NCBI GenBank assembly: GCA_024682995.1
Contig: JAIKYR010000043.1
Coordinates: 1-60,852 of the forward strand
Length of the DNA: 60,852 bases
Direction of reading: 5' to 3'
DNA from: Bacteroidales bacterium
GTDB taxonomy: Bacteria; Bacteroidota; Bacteroidia; Bacteroidales; WCHB1-69
Position numbers and translations under genes: made by a program. Positions 36,661 through 45,636 of this stretch are shown here, one piece after another (the first letter of the stretch is position 1; each line of letters begins with the position of its first letter). The notes beneath the pieces are model-generated. The model was given only the letters and a program-made list of their open reading frames with translations. It was not told where the DNA came from and did not search any database.

Positions 36661-37299
36661 GTGGACAACACAACGCTCCTTTCAACGGCCTATCTCCCGC
36701 CCATAGAATACATCGCCTGCCTGATACAGGGTACGGCATGGGTGGACACCCGCGAGCGCTACCACAAACAGAGCTACCGGAACCGGGCCTGCATCCTCAC
36801 CGGCAACGGTGTCCAGACGCTCACCGTACCCGTGGAGCATCGTACCGGGCCAACTCCCATCCGCGATGCCCGCATCGACTACAAGATGCCCTGGCAACGC
36901 ACACACTGGAGATCCATCATCTCCGCCTATGGCAACAGTCCCTACCTCCTCTACTACCTCGACCCGCTGAAGCCTTTTTACGAGAAACGTTTCGAATTCC
37001 TGTTCGACTACAACCTGCAACTGACCGATACTATCCTGCGTATGATGCGCATCCCGGCAGAGCTACATCTGACGGATGAAGACACCCCCAAAACAACATG
37101 CGACCTTCGGGAAGTCATCCATCCGAAGAACGCCTGGCAACCAGACTACCGATTCCGACTGCAAAGCCCGTACTACCAAGTCTTTGAGGATCGCTACGGT
37201 TTCATTCCGAACCTCTCCATCCTCGACCTGCTGTTCAACACCGGCCCTGACGCACCCGCCTACATGAAAGCACAAATGGACCTTTACACCTCCTGCTGA
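36661..37299 (+). CDS. WbqC-like family protein
   Basis: A 212-residue cytoplasmic protein beginning with GTG, two bases after the preceding stop. Family features are the opening LLSTAYLPPIEYIACLI, then ERYHKQSYRNRACILTGNG, LTVPVE and a central W-rich stretch (PWQRTHWRSIISAYGNSPY). WbqC-type proteins were first noted in O-antigen clusters and may modify amino-sugars, but their reaction is not established here. The stop overlaps the ATG of the membrane gene behind it (TGATG), so the two are probably made together; that partner resembles GT-C glycosyltransferases. Confidence 0.88.
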   Translation: MDNTTLLSTAYLPPIEYIACLIQGTAWVDTRERYHKQSYRNRACILTGNGVQTLTVPVEHRTGPTPIRDARIDYKMPWQRTHWRSIISAYGNSPYLLYYLDPLKPFYEKRFEFLFDYNLQLTDTILRMMRIPAELHLTDEDTPKTTCDLREVIHPKNAWQPDYRFRLQSPYYQVFEDRYGFIPNLSILDLLFNTGPDAPAYMKAQMDLYTSC

Positions 37300-39173
37300 T
37301 GAATAAAACGAACCTGAATTTCGGAGAACGCATCTTCCATCTGATGAGACAACTGGTGGACAAGTTCACCTATTCCAAAGACTTGTTTGCCGATGACGTG
37401 TGGAGATTGCGGGTGTCGAAGCAGTTCCGGCAGAAGGACAAATACGCATCCCTGCACAAGAGGCTGTTCGCCTTTTCCTTCAAAGAGCCCGATGATTTCT
37501 ACAAATATCTGTTCATCATCGTCATGGCGGTCATGCTCGTCAACATGGTGCTGATGAGCCGGAATGTGGGCATTTCCACCCGCGAACTGGAGCAGAATCA
37601 CTATTCCGAGCTGGTTTACAACCATTTCCACCACATTGGCGACACGGAAGCCTACAAGGAGCACCCGTTCGCTTCCACCCAAGCACAATACATCGACCTC
37701 ATCCTCTTTTCGTTATGCAAGGCACTGCATATCCAGGACATATTTATGGTCAAACACATCACCAGTGCCATCTTCGGGTGGCTACTCATCCTGTATTTGT
37801 CCATTCTGGTTTTGAGGGCTTTCCGCTGGCGAGCGGCGTTTTTCACCGCATTCTTCCTCCTCATATCGCCCCGTTTTCTCGGGTACTCCCTCTGCAACGT
37901 GGTGGATGTGACCTTCGCCTTCGGATTCATCTTCGCCATCACACAGATATACTATTTCTGTCGCGAGCTGCCCACCATACGCATATACCGGGTCCTCAAG
38001 ATCATTTGGGGCATACTGATAGCCCTTTCCACCTATAATGCCGGCTTCGTGCTGCTTCACTTCCTGTTCATCTTCACCCTTTTAAACTTCCTTCTCTACA
38101 ACCCCATAAAAAAATTCTTCAAATGGGAATATCTGAAGCCTTTACTGCAACTGGTTGCACTGGTTTATAGCATCTCACTGTTAATCATGTGCATACACTG
38201 CCTATGCACGATTTTCCTCACCACCTCGATGGTACCGCCGCGCCAGGCTTTCGTCCTGTTGGCCAACAACTACCCACTGTCCGACAACCAGCTGTTCGCC
38301 GGCTATGAAATCGGCCCCGACAACTTCCCACGCCGTTATCTCATCCAATATCTGTTCATCACCATCCCGTCGGTCGTGCTCATGGGTTTCCTCCTTTTCT
38401 TCATCTTCTTCAAAACGGCGGTCCGGAATCTGAAGCCATTCTCCATCTTCATCTTCCTGTACGCCTTCTGCTATTGCATTATGAAGGTGAAAAACATCTA
38501 CATGAATCCTGACACGGCATGGGCCATCTACTATTTCATCTATCCGCTCTTCATGCTGATTGCCGTCAGCGGCATAGAATGTACACTGGAAAGCATCCAA
38601 GACCGTTACACCAACGTCGTCATCATCGCAATCATCGGCTTGCTATCCTTCATGCCCATCCGGCATATCGCCTACAACCACCCACTCACCGCCCTCTATT
38701 TCAATGAGTTGTCTGGGGGCATCCATAATGCCTACGCCAAATACGAGCTGGACTACAACGACCTGTGCAACAAGAAGGCTTGCCAGGCCATGCAGACATA
38801 TATCCATCGTGAGGATGTGGGGCAGCACGTCAGCCAGGAGCCGTTCCTGTTGGCCACCAACGGCAATGCGGCCTGCGAGCTGTTCTTCCACGCCGACAGC
38901 AACATCGTTCTTGTCCACACGCCTTATTTGGCAAGTGACACCACCTGGGACTACTACCTGTACTTCTGCCATGACATTGCCGCCACGCAGCTGCGCAACG
39001 GCACGTGGCCGGTGGACACGCCGTTCACCACGCTCAACATTGAGAACAAACCCATCGTGGCCTTCTATAAAAACCGCTATCGGGCGGCGCAGCGGGCCTA
39101 CAACGACAGCATCGCCAAAACCATCACCGACAGTCTGACCGCACTGGCCGACATGGAGGGAATCGAAAAATAA
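37299..39173 (+). CDS. Polytopic membrane protein, GT-C glycosyltransferase-like
   Basis: A 624-residue protein with a charged cytoplasmic N-terminus and about eleven membrane segments, then a 140-residue extramembrane tail. After the first segment comes a polar loop with His/Glu/Asp. The segment LLISPRFLGYSLCNVVDVTFAFGF recalls the SPR-G-N-(K)D pattern in PMT/ArnT-like GT-C enzymes that use polyprenyl-phosphate sugars. Assignment to that superfamily is an inference; the donor and acceptor are unknown. It is translationally coupled to the WbqC gene by a TGATG overlap, consistent with a shared role in glycan modification. Confidence 0.65.
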   Translation: MNKTNLNFGERIFHLMRQLVDKFTYSKDLFADDVWRLRVSKQFRQKDKYASLHKRLFAFSFKEPDDFYKYLFIIVMAVMLVNMVLMSRNVGISTRELEQNHYSELVYNHFHHIGDTEAYKEHPFASTQAQYIDLILFSLCKALHIQDIFMVKHITSAIFGWLLILYLSILVLRAFRWRAAFFTAFFLLISPRFLGYSLCNVVDVTFAFGFIFAITQIYYFCRELPTIRIYRVLKIIWGILIALSTYNAGFVLLHFLFIFTLLNFLLYNPIKKFFKWEYLKPLLQLVALVYSISLLIMCIHCLCTIFLTTSMVPPRQAFVLLANNYPLSDNQLFAGYEIGPDNFPRRYLIQYLFITIPSVVLMGFLLFFIFFKTAVRNLKPFSIFIFLYAFCYCIMKVKNIYMNPDTAWAIYYFIYPLFMLIAVSGIECTLESIQDRYTNVVIIAIIGLLSFMPIRHIAYNHPLTALYFNELSGGIHNAYAKYELDYNDLCNKKACQAMQTYIHREDVGQHVSQEPFLLATNGNAACELFFHADSNIVLVHTPYLASDTTWDYYLYFCHDIAATQLRNGTWPVDTPFTTLNIENKPIVAFYKNRYRAAQRAYNDSIAKTITDSLTALADMEGIEK

Positions 39174-39175
39174 TG

Positions 39176-39183
39176 TACTTTTG
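39176..39183 (+). promoter_or_regulatory. Bacteroidota -7 box for DUF4290 and the ABC genes
   Basis: TACTTTTG, starting three bases after the preceding stop codon and 50 bases before the DUF4290 ATG. Confidence 0.6.
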
Positions 39184-39233
39184 CACAAAATTACAAGAAC
39201 CGGATTATATCACTACAAGTATCTCATTACTTT

Positions 39234-39902
39234 ATGATTGAATACAACACCAAACGGAACAAGCTCGCCATACGGGAGTACGGACGCAACGTCCAGAAGA
39301 TGGTGGAAGATGCGATGGCCATCCCGGACCGCGAAAAACGGAACGAGACTGCGCGCGCCATCGTGCGAGTCATGGCCCAGCTGAGCGAGGTGAAAGACCC
39401 GTCCGTTGCCAACAAGAAGGAGTCGCTGGACTATTGGCACAAACTCTGGGACCATCTCTTTATCATGTCGGACTACAAGCTGGACGTGGACGCCCCGTTC
39501 CCGAAGCCGGTGCCGGATTTAACAGAGAAGACGGTTGTGAAGCCGGATTACAACAAGCATCATATCGCCTTGCGCACGTACGGGCGCAACATGGAGAACA
39601 TACTCAAGGAGGTGGCCGGATACCCTGCACAAGAGCGTGACCGCATGGTCGCCCAGCTGGCAAACCATCTCAAAATGATGTACCTGACCTACAACCGCGA
39701 TTCCGTCAACGACGCCCTCATCGCCCGACAGATTTTCGAATTGTCCGGAGAAAAGATCACCGTACCCGAAGGCTTTGTCTTCGCCACCACCGGCGAGCTG
39801 CTGCAAACAGCCAACAGCAATATGGCCTTCTACGTCACTCCCGACAAGAAAAAGAAGAAAAAGAAGAAGAAAAAAAAGAAGAAAACGCCCATCACCCAAT
39901 GA
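39234..39902 (+). CDS. DUF4290 family protein with poly-lysine tail
   Basis: A 222-residue cytoplasmic protein of the Bacteroidota-specific DUF4290 family. It starts MIEYNTKRNKLAIREYGRN and repeats the (I/L)R(E/T)YGRN(V/M)(Q/E) motif near 112, so it appears built from two similar helical halves. Function unknown. The C-terminus holds thirteen consecutive lysines (205-217) encoded by AAA and AAG. Within that tract A-AAA-AAG (39872-39878) is a perfect slippery heptamer in the zero frame. The stop overlaps the ABC ATPase start as ATGA, and the -1 frame after the heptamer is open into that gene. Confidence 0.9.
   Translation: MIEYNTKRNKLAIREYGRNVQKMVEDAMAIPDREKRNETARAIVRVMAQLSEVKDPSVANKKESLDYWHKLWDHLFIMSDYKLDVDAPFPKPVPDLTEKTVVKPDYNKHHIALRTYGRNMENILKEVAGYPAQERDRMVAQLANHLKMMYLTYNRDSVNDALIARQIFELSGEKITVPEGFVFATTGELLQTANSNMAFYVTPDKKKKKKKKKKKKKTPITQ
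39872..39878 (+). other. Candidate -1 frameshift slippery site (A-AAA-AAG)
   Basis: The heptamer lies in register (A third base of one Lys codon, then AAA, AAG) 22 bases before the DUF4290 stop. After a -1 slip the codons read Glu-Glu-Asn-Ala-His-His-Pro and then the ATG of the ABC ATPase, with no stop. Confidence 0.5.
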
Positions 39903-40837
39903 ACATTCTTGACGTAAACGACGTTAGCAAGCAATACGCCCGTCATCTGGCACTGGACCGGGTTTCCCTCAGTGTGCGGGAGGGTGTGATTTTCGGCCTG
40001 CTCGGTCCCAACGGAGCGGGTAAGACCACGCTTATCCGTATTCTGAACCAGATCATCTACCCCGACTCCGGAAATGTCCTGTTTAAAGGAAAGCCCTTGT
40101 CAGCGGACGATGTGCGGCAAATCGGTTATCTTCCCGAAGAGCGCGGCCTCTACAAGAAGATGAAAGCCGGCGAACAGGCCCTTTACCTGGCACGCCTCAA
40201 AGGTATGGAGCGCATGGAGGCCCTCACCCGCCTGCACCACAAATTCGAGGAGTACGGCATTCTGGACTGGTGGAACCGTCCTGTGGAAGAACTCTCCAAG
40301 GGAATGCAGCAGAAAGTACAATTCATCACCACCACCATCCACCAGCCGGCGTTCCTGATCCTGGACGAGCCCTTCAGCGGCTTCGACCCCATCAACGCCA
40401 ACCTGCTGAAAGAAGAGATACTGAAGCTCAAGGCTGCCGGCACCACCATCATCCTCTCTACGCACAATATGGCCTCGGTAGAGGAAATATGCGATGAGAT
40501 AGCCCTCATCAACCACGCCCAGAAGATTCTGGACGGCAATCTTTTTGAAATCAAAAACCGCTTCAAGAAGAACATCTTCGCCGTGGAAGTAGCGAACGAA
40601 GGGAACTCTTTGGCTGACAACCTCCAGAATGATTTCGAGGTTATCCACAGACAGGCACTCCCCCACTCCATCCACTACGACATCCGCCTGCCGGAAGGCA
40701 AGACGGCCAATGACCTGCTGGACATTTGTATGCGCCACAGCAACATCCTCTCCTTCCACGAGACACTTCCCTCCATGAACGAGATTTTCATCGAACAAGT
40801 AGAACATTTCAACCAACAGCGCCATGAAAAAGAATAA
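39899..40837 (+). CDS. ABC transporter ATP-binding protein (NatA-like)
   Basis: A 312-residue ATPase subunit of an ABC-2-type exporter. Walker A GPNGAGKTT is at 36-44, the Q-loop region (YLPEERGLYKKM) near 75, the signature LSKGMQQK near 134, Walker B FLILDEPFSGFDP near 155, and the switch His in STHNM near 188. A C-terminal extension of about 90 residues is typical of the NatA/YhaQ group. Its ATG overlaps the DUF4290 stop (ATGA), and it overlaps the permease gene by 14 bases, so all three should be co-translated. Substrate unknown. Confidence 0.93.
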   Translation: MNILDVNDVSKQYARHLALDRVSLSVREGVIFGLLGPNGAGKTTLIRILNQIIYPDSGNVLFKGKPLSADDVRQIGYLPEERGLYKKMKAGEQALYLARLKGMERMEALTRLHHKFEEYGILDWWNRPVEELSKGMQQKVQFITTTIHQPAFLILDEPFSGFDPINANLLKEEILKLKAAGTTIILSTHNMASVEEICDEIALINHAQKILDGNLFEIKNRFKKNIFAVEVANEGNSLADNLQNDFEVIHRQALPHSIHYDIRLPEGKTANDLLDICMRHSNILSFHETLPSMNEIFIEQVEHFNQQRHEKE

Positions 40838-42149
40838 CCCCGTCCTGCTCATCATTGCACGAGAATATCTCACACGTGTACGGAAGAAATCCTTCATCCT
40901 GCTGACTATCCTGCTGCCCATCCTGATGGCAGCCATCATCATGCTGCCGGTACTCCTTATGATCAACAGCGAGAAAAAGCAACACACCCATGTGCTGGTG
41001 GTGGACGAGACAGAGATTTTCCTCAATGCGTTTGAACCGAACGACAACGTCACGTTCAGCTATGCCTCCGGCGACATCACCACGTTCAAGCAGGATATCC
41101 TCCAGAACGACAAGTACAACTGCATCCTACACATCCTTAACAACTCGCAAGCACTGAAATCGAACCTCTATTACAAAGACAAGGTGCCGAACAGCCTGCC
41201 CTCCTATCTCGAGCGGCAGATGGATGATATCTTTTTCGACCGCATCCTGCAAGACTCACTACACATCAATCCGGCCCAATTCGAGAAGCTCCAAGAGCTC
41301 ACCAAAGCCGATGTAACCACCATCCAGATGGATGAAAAAGGCAACGAGCGCGAGAACATCGCCGAGATCAACGAGGTCATCGGCATGGTATGCGGCTTCT
41401 TCATCTACTTCATCATCATCATCTTCGCCAGCCAGGTGCTGCGCGGCGTGTTGGAGGAGAAGACCAGCCGCATCGTGGAGGTCATCGTCTCCTCGGTGAA
41501 GCCTGTCCAACTGCTGATTGGCAAGATTGTCGGCATCGCCTTGGTCGGCATCACGCAGTTCGTCATCTGGGTCATGCTCACCTTCGGCATCCTGCTCATT
41601 GCCCAGATAGCCGCTCCGTCGCTGATGTCCGGTTCCGTGTCCGAAACCGCCGTTCCGGGAGCTGAGATTGCCGCCGACACCCTGCCCGCCGACTTCAGCA
41701 TTTTCCAGAAGATCAACGAATATTTCTCCGTCTCCTTTGGCGAGATCATTCTCTGTTTCTTCTTCTTCTTTGTGGTCGGATACCTGACATACGCCTCCCT
41801 GTATGCCGCCATGGGCTCCGTGGTGGACAACGAGAGCGACTCGCAACAATATACGCTACCCATCACCCTGCCTCTGCTGCTTTCCATCATTGTGGTACCC
41901 TCCATCGCCAACAACCCCAACGGCAGTCTGGCATTCTGGTTCTCCATGATTCCGCTCACCTCGCCAGTCTCCATGCTCGTGCGCCTGCCCGCTGGCGTAC
42001 CTCTGTGGCAGGTGTTTCTCTCTATGGGGTTGGCCGTCGCCTTCCTTGTCTTCTGCATCTGGTTCGCCGCCAAAGTCTATCGGATGGGCATCCTGATGTA
42101 CGGGAAAAAAGTCAGCTGGCGGGAGATTTTCAAATGGTTGAGAAAATGA
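40824..42149 (+). CDS. ABC-2 type permease (NatB/YhaP-like)
   Basis: A 441-residue inner-membrane subunit. One transmembrane helix lies near 20-45, then a periplasmic domain of about 140 residues, then five or six helices from about 185 to the end. The hallmark segment LEEKTSRIVEVIVSSVKPVQ followed by LLIGKIVG is clear after the second helix. Together with the overlapping ATPase gene it should form an exporter; NatAB relatives move Na+ but many homologues have other or unknown substrates. Its stop overlaps the start of the porin gene (ATGA). Confidence 0.92.
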   Translation: MKKNNPVLLIIAREYLTRVRKKSFILLTILLPILMAAIIMLPVLLMINSEKKQHTHVLVVDETEIFLNAFEPNDNVTFSYASGDITTFKQDILQNDKYNCILHILNNSQALKSNLYYKDKVPNSLPSYLERQMDDIFFDRILQDSLHINPAQFEKLQELTKADVTTIQMDEKGNERENIAEINEVIGMVCGFFIYFIIIIFASQVLRGVLEEKTSRIVEVIVSSVKPVQLLIGKIVGIALVGITQFVIWVMLTFGILLIAQIAAPSLMSGSVSETAVPGAEIAADTLPADFSIFQKINEYFSVSFGEIILCFFFFFVVGYLTYASLYAAMGSVVDNESDSQQYTLPITLPLLLSIIVVPSIANNPNGSLAFWFSMIPLTSPVSMLVRLPAGVPLWQVFLSMGLAVAFLVFCIWFAAKVYRMGILMYGKKVSWREIFKWLRK

Positions 42150-44047
42150 AACGACTGCTGTGTTGGATGATGCTCTGCCTGATTGGATTGTCAGCCTATG
42201 CACAGGACGACAACCCGACGGAGACGCCGAAGATTGACTCGGCGATGGCCATCTCGCCCGCCTACATGCCCGTTTCCACAGCCTCTCTGTCCGGCACCTT
42301 CTTCCTTCCACTGCAGTACCACCCCATTGACACGACCATTTTCCACACCTCCGACTATGACCCGTTCTTCCACACGCAGAATCTGTACCAGACCCTTGGC
42401 ATCGTCGGTCAGGCCCACAAAAACATGATCTTCGGATACGACCGCGAAATCGGATTCTCGCTGATTACATTACCATATCCTCTTTATTTTAAAACTCAGA
42501 AAGACCTGAAACACTACGATCTGGAGACCTCCTTCACCAATATCGCCTACACATACGGTACCACGATAGAGCTAACGAGCGAGCATCACTTCCAGGCCAC
42601 CCACGCACAGAAATTCAAGCATGTGAGTTTTGCAGGAAACCTGTTCGGATACAGCAACAAAGGCTATTTCATGCGCCAGGGCACCAATCTGATGGCCTTC
42701 GACCTTCTGCTGCACTACCAGACACCCCGCAACATCTACGGATTCACCACCTCCTACATCTTCAACCGGAGCAAATACCAGGAGAACGGCGGCCTGAGCG
42801 ACTACCACTCCTTTGCCGACCGGCCTGCACGTGACACCAACGCCGTACCGCGACTTGGCAGTTACAGCGTGGTGTTCAAGGAAGCCGCCTCCACTATCCT
42901 CACCCACGACCTGCTATTCCAGCAATACGTAAACATCAAAGACAAGAAAGACCGCTACTACGGAACGCTGAGCCACAGTTTCCAGTTCAAATCCACCAAG
43001 TGTTCCTTTTTGGACGAGAACCTGAACAACGACTTCTATCAGGACCGTTATTTCTTCAGCACAGACACCACCTATGACACGCTCTACTACCACCATTTCA
43101 TCAACACGTTGCAATGGTCGAATTTTGACCCCTTGACGAGACTCAGCGAGAAGAACTATGCCCTGCACATCGCAGGCGGCATCCAACATGAGTTTGTAAA
43201 ATCCCGCCTGCCCCATTATATCGCCAACCACTTCTCGTTATTCGCCCGCACCCATATCCGACTCTTCAAGGTGTGGGACATCTACAGTTCCATATCATAC
43301 TCGTTCCTGAATTATACGAAGAACGATGCCATCGCAGACGTGTCGGCCACCTTTGCCCTTAACCGGAAATGGCGGCACTACCTCGGCTTTGCCGCCGGAT
43401 TCTACCGTGTGTCGCCCGATTTTTTCTTTACCCATTATTATGGGAACAACAACTACTGGTACCACGAGTGGCCCAAAGAGAACAACCTCAAACTCAGTGC
43501 CTTCTATACCATTTTTGACTATAAGCTGAGTTTTAACTATTTCATGCTAAATAACTATATGTTCATCAATTCAGACTACGTTCCGCAACGTTCCGAAAAG
43601 AGTATCAACGTTGTACAGCTCAACCTGTTTGCACCTTTGCGGCTGAAGAATTTCAAGATGGATGTCAACATGTCGCTGCAACACGCCACCCAATCCTACG
43701 TGGCGGTGCCGCTTTTCACCGGTAAGCTGTACGCCGCCTACTGCTTCCGCATCTTCCGCAACCGTCTGAAACTCATGGTCGGCGGCGACCTCATGTACAA
43801 CACCTCCTATTATGCCGACGCCTACAATCCCCTACTACACCAGTTCTACCACCAGGAGAGTGAGAAGGTGGGCAACTACCTCTACTTTGACGCCAACCTG
43901 ACGATGCAGGTGCAGCGCATCGCCTTCTTCTTCCGTGCCGGCAACATCTTCGCCGGAGCCTTCGGCTACGACTACTGCACCACCCCCAACTACCCGATGC
44001 AAGGCCTGAACTTCGAAGTCGGTATTACGTGGAAATTCTATGATTAA
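42146..44047 (+). CDS. Putative porin (large outer-membrane beta-barrel)
   Basis: A 633-residue exported protein. The ATG at 42146 gives a good signal peptide ending near residue 20 (AYA) and overlaps the permease stop (ATGA); the longer open frame to 42005 runs through the permease and is rejected. From about residue 90 onward the sequence is a series of alternating aromatic strands and ends FEVGITWKFYD, the usual C-terminal strand of a barrel. It matches the Bacteroidota putative-porin family. Being co-translated with an ABC exporter, it may provide the outer-membrane step or be delivered with the exporter's product; this is inference. The stop codon opens a short TTAACAA-type repeat. Confidence 0.8.
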   Translation: MKRLLCWMMLCLIGLSAYAQDDNPTETPKIDSAMAISPAYMPVSTASLSGTFFLPLQYHPIDTTIFHTSDYDPFFHTQNLYQTLGIVGQAHKNMIFGYDREIGFSLITLPYPLYFKTQKDLKHYDLETSFTNIAYTYGTTIELTSEHHFQATHAQKFKHVSFAGNLFGYSNKGYFMRQGTNLMAFDLLLHYQTPRNIYGFTTSYIFNRSKYQENGGLSDYHSFADRPARDTNAVPRLGSYSVVFKEAASTILTHDLLFQQYVNIKDKKDRYYGTLSHSFQFKSTKCSFLDENLNNDFYQDRYFFSTDTTYDTLYYHHFINTLQWSNFDPLTRLSEKNYALHIAGGIQHEFVKSRLPHYIANHFSLFARTHIRLFKVWDIYSSISYSFLNYTKNDAIADVSATFALNRKWRHYLGFAAGFYRVSPDFFFTHYYGNNNYWYHEWPKENNLKLSAFYTIFDYKLSFNYFMLNNYMFINSDYVPQRSEKSINVVQLNLFAPLRLKNFKMDVNMSLQHATQSYVAVPLFTGKLYAAYCFRIFRNRLKLMVGGDLMYNTSYYADAYNPLLHQFYHQESEKVGNYLYFDANLTMQVQRIAFFFRAGNIFAGAFGYDYCTTPNYPMQGLNFEVGITWKFYD

Positions 44048-44128
44048 CAATTAAAACAATAAGCTTCACAATAGAGCTCAACACATTATCATTTTAAATA
44101 CTTTTACATATTACAAACATTATAAACA

Positions 44129-45502
44129 ATGAATTATCGAATCGAAAAAGACACGCTCGGCGAGATGCGCGTTGAAGCGGACAAATTATGGGGAGCGCAA
44201 ACGCAGCGCGCCATGGAGAATTTCGTCATCGGCAAGAAAAAGATGCCGATTGAGATCATCTACGGCATCGCCACGGCCAAGAAGGCCGCCGCATGCGCCA
44301 ACTGCGATCTGGGGGTACTGCCCACCGACAAACGCGACCTTATCGTAGCCGCCTGCGACGAAATCCTAGCTGGCCAGTGGGACGACCAGTTCCCGTTGCA
44401 TATCTGGCAGACCGGTTCGGGCACGCAGACCAACATGAACGTCAACGAGGTAATCGCCCACCGCGGCCAGCAGCTGCACGGCGGAAAGCTGGACGACTAT
44501 CCGCTCTATCTCTCGCCCAATGACGATGTTAACAAGTCGCAGTCCACCAACGACATCTTCCCCACAGGCATGCGCATCGCCGCCACCAAGATGCTGCTCA
44601 CGCACACCATCCCAGCCATTTTGGATATCATGAAGACCTATCAGGAGAAGATTGTCGAATACGCCGACATCCGCAAGATCGGGCGCACACACCTGATGGA
44701 CGCCACCCCGCTCACCCTCGGGCAGGAGCTCTCTGGCCATCTGTCGCAAATTGAGCATGGACTGGACTCGCTGCTCAAGAGCATGGAGCACCTCAAGGAG
44801 CTGCCCATTGGCGGCACGGCAGTGGGCAACGGCATCAACGCTCCGGAAGGCTACGACAAGCTGGCGCTCCAATACATCAACACCATCACCGGGCTTGATT
44901 TCGTGAACACGCCCAACAAGTTCGAGGCTATGGCCTCCCACGACTCGCTGGCCGAAGTGTCCGGCGCACTGAAACGCTTGGCCATCTCGTTCATGAAGAT
45001 CGCCAACGACTTCCGGCTGCTCAACTCGGGCCCGCGCTGCGGTATCGGCGAAGTGGTGCTGCCTGCCAACGAGCCCGGCTCGTCCATCATGCCAGGGAAA
45101 GTGAACCCCACGCAGTGTGAAGCCCTCTCGCAAGTGTGCTGCCAAGTCATCGGCAATGACGTGGCTATCACCACGGGCGCCATGCAGGGCCACCTGCAAC
45201 TCAACGTCTTCATGCCCCTCATCGGGCGCGACCTCCTGCAGTCTTCCCGCCTGCTGGCCGACGTGATCCGCTCCTTCAACGACCATTGCCTGAAAGGTAT
45301 CACGCCCAACCGCGAACGCATCCGCATGCACCTCAACAACTCCCTCATGCTGGTCACCAAGCTGAGCCCCGTCATCGGATACTACAACGCGGCCAAGATC
45401 GCCCAACATGCCCTCAACGAAGGCCTTACCCTGCGCGAAGCCGCCCTCGAACTGAAACTTATCAGCGAAGAAGAGTTTGATAAGTGGATGGATGTCAATT
45501 AA
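44129..45502 (+). CDS. fumC: Class II fumarate hydratase
   Basis: The TCA-cycle enzyme that interconverts fumarate and malate, a cytoplasmic homotetramer with no metal. The 457-residue length is normal. The fumarase/aspartase signature GSSIMPGKVNP (near 317-327) is intact, as are HIWQTGSGTQTNMN near 91 and the THLMDATPLTLGQ active-site stretch near 188. It is monocistronic. A 20-base relative of the dispersed intergenic repeat ends two bases before the ATG, and the stop codon opens a TTAACAA heptamer repeat. Confidence 0.97.
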   Translation: MNYRIEKDTLGEMRVEADKLWGAQTQRAMENFVIGKKKMPIEIIYGIATAKKAAACANCDLGVLPTDKRDLIVAACDEILAGQWDDQFPLHIWQTGSGTQTNMNVNEVIAHRGQQLHGGKLDDYPLYLSPNDDVNKSQSTNDIFPTGMRIAATKMLLTHTIPAILDIMKTYQEKIVEYADIRKIGRTHLMDATPLTLGQELSGHLSQIEHGLDSLLKSMEHLKELPIGGTAVGNGINAPEGYDKLALQYINTITGLDFVNTPNKFEAMASHDSLAEVSGALKRLAISFMKIANDFRLLNSGPRCGIGEVVLPANEPGSSIMPGKVNPTQCEALSQVCCQVIGNDVAITTGAMQGHLQLNVFMPLIGRDLLQSSRLLADVIRSFNDHCLKGITPNRERIRMHLNNSLMLVTKLSPVIGYYNAAKIAQHALNEGLTLREAALELKLISEEEFDKWMDVN

Positions 45503-45526
45503 CAATTAACAATTAATAATTAATAG
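45496..45526 (+). repeat. TTAACAA heptamer repeat at the fumC stop codon
   Basis: A 31-base tract identical to the one at the end of uvrA (28029-28059, other strand). The fumC TAA is the first stop of the tract; the next ones fall 7 and 14 bases later, in the other two frames. Confidence 0.75.
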
Positions 45527-45592
45527 GGAGAGAAGGGAAAGGTTTGTTAGTGTAAAGGTATTAAAGTAAAAGGTTCAAGGTTCATTGTCAAA

Positions 45593-45620
45593 ACTCTTAA
45601 TTTCTTAACTCCTTAGTTTC
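45593..45620 (+). repeat. Octamer repeat (CTTAACTC family) upstream of PrsW
   Basis: CTTAATTT, CTTAACTC and CTTAGTTT follow each other with period 8. Similar tracts occur at 59326-59357 after folC and, less regular, at 18705-18729. The preceding bases (GGTTCAAGGTTCA) match another intergenic word seen inverted at 52027-52041. Confidence 0.6.
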
Positions 45621-45636
45621 AAAGCCCATCGTTCCC

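Noticed and set aside
44366-45505. Long open frame opposite fumC
   Set aside because: It mirrors fumC codon bias and covers the gene without independent signals.
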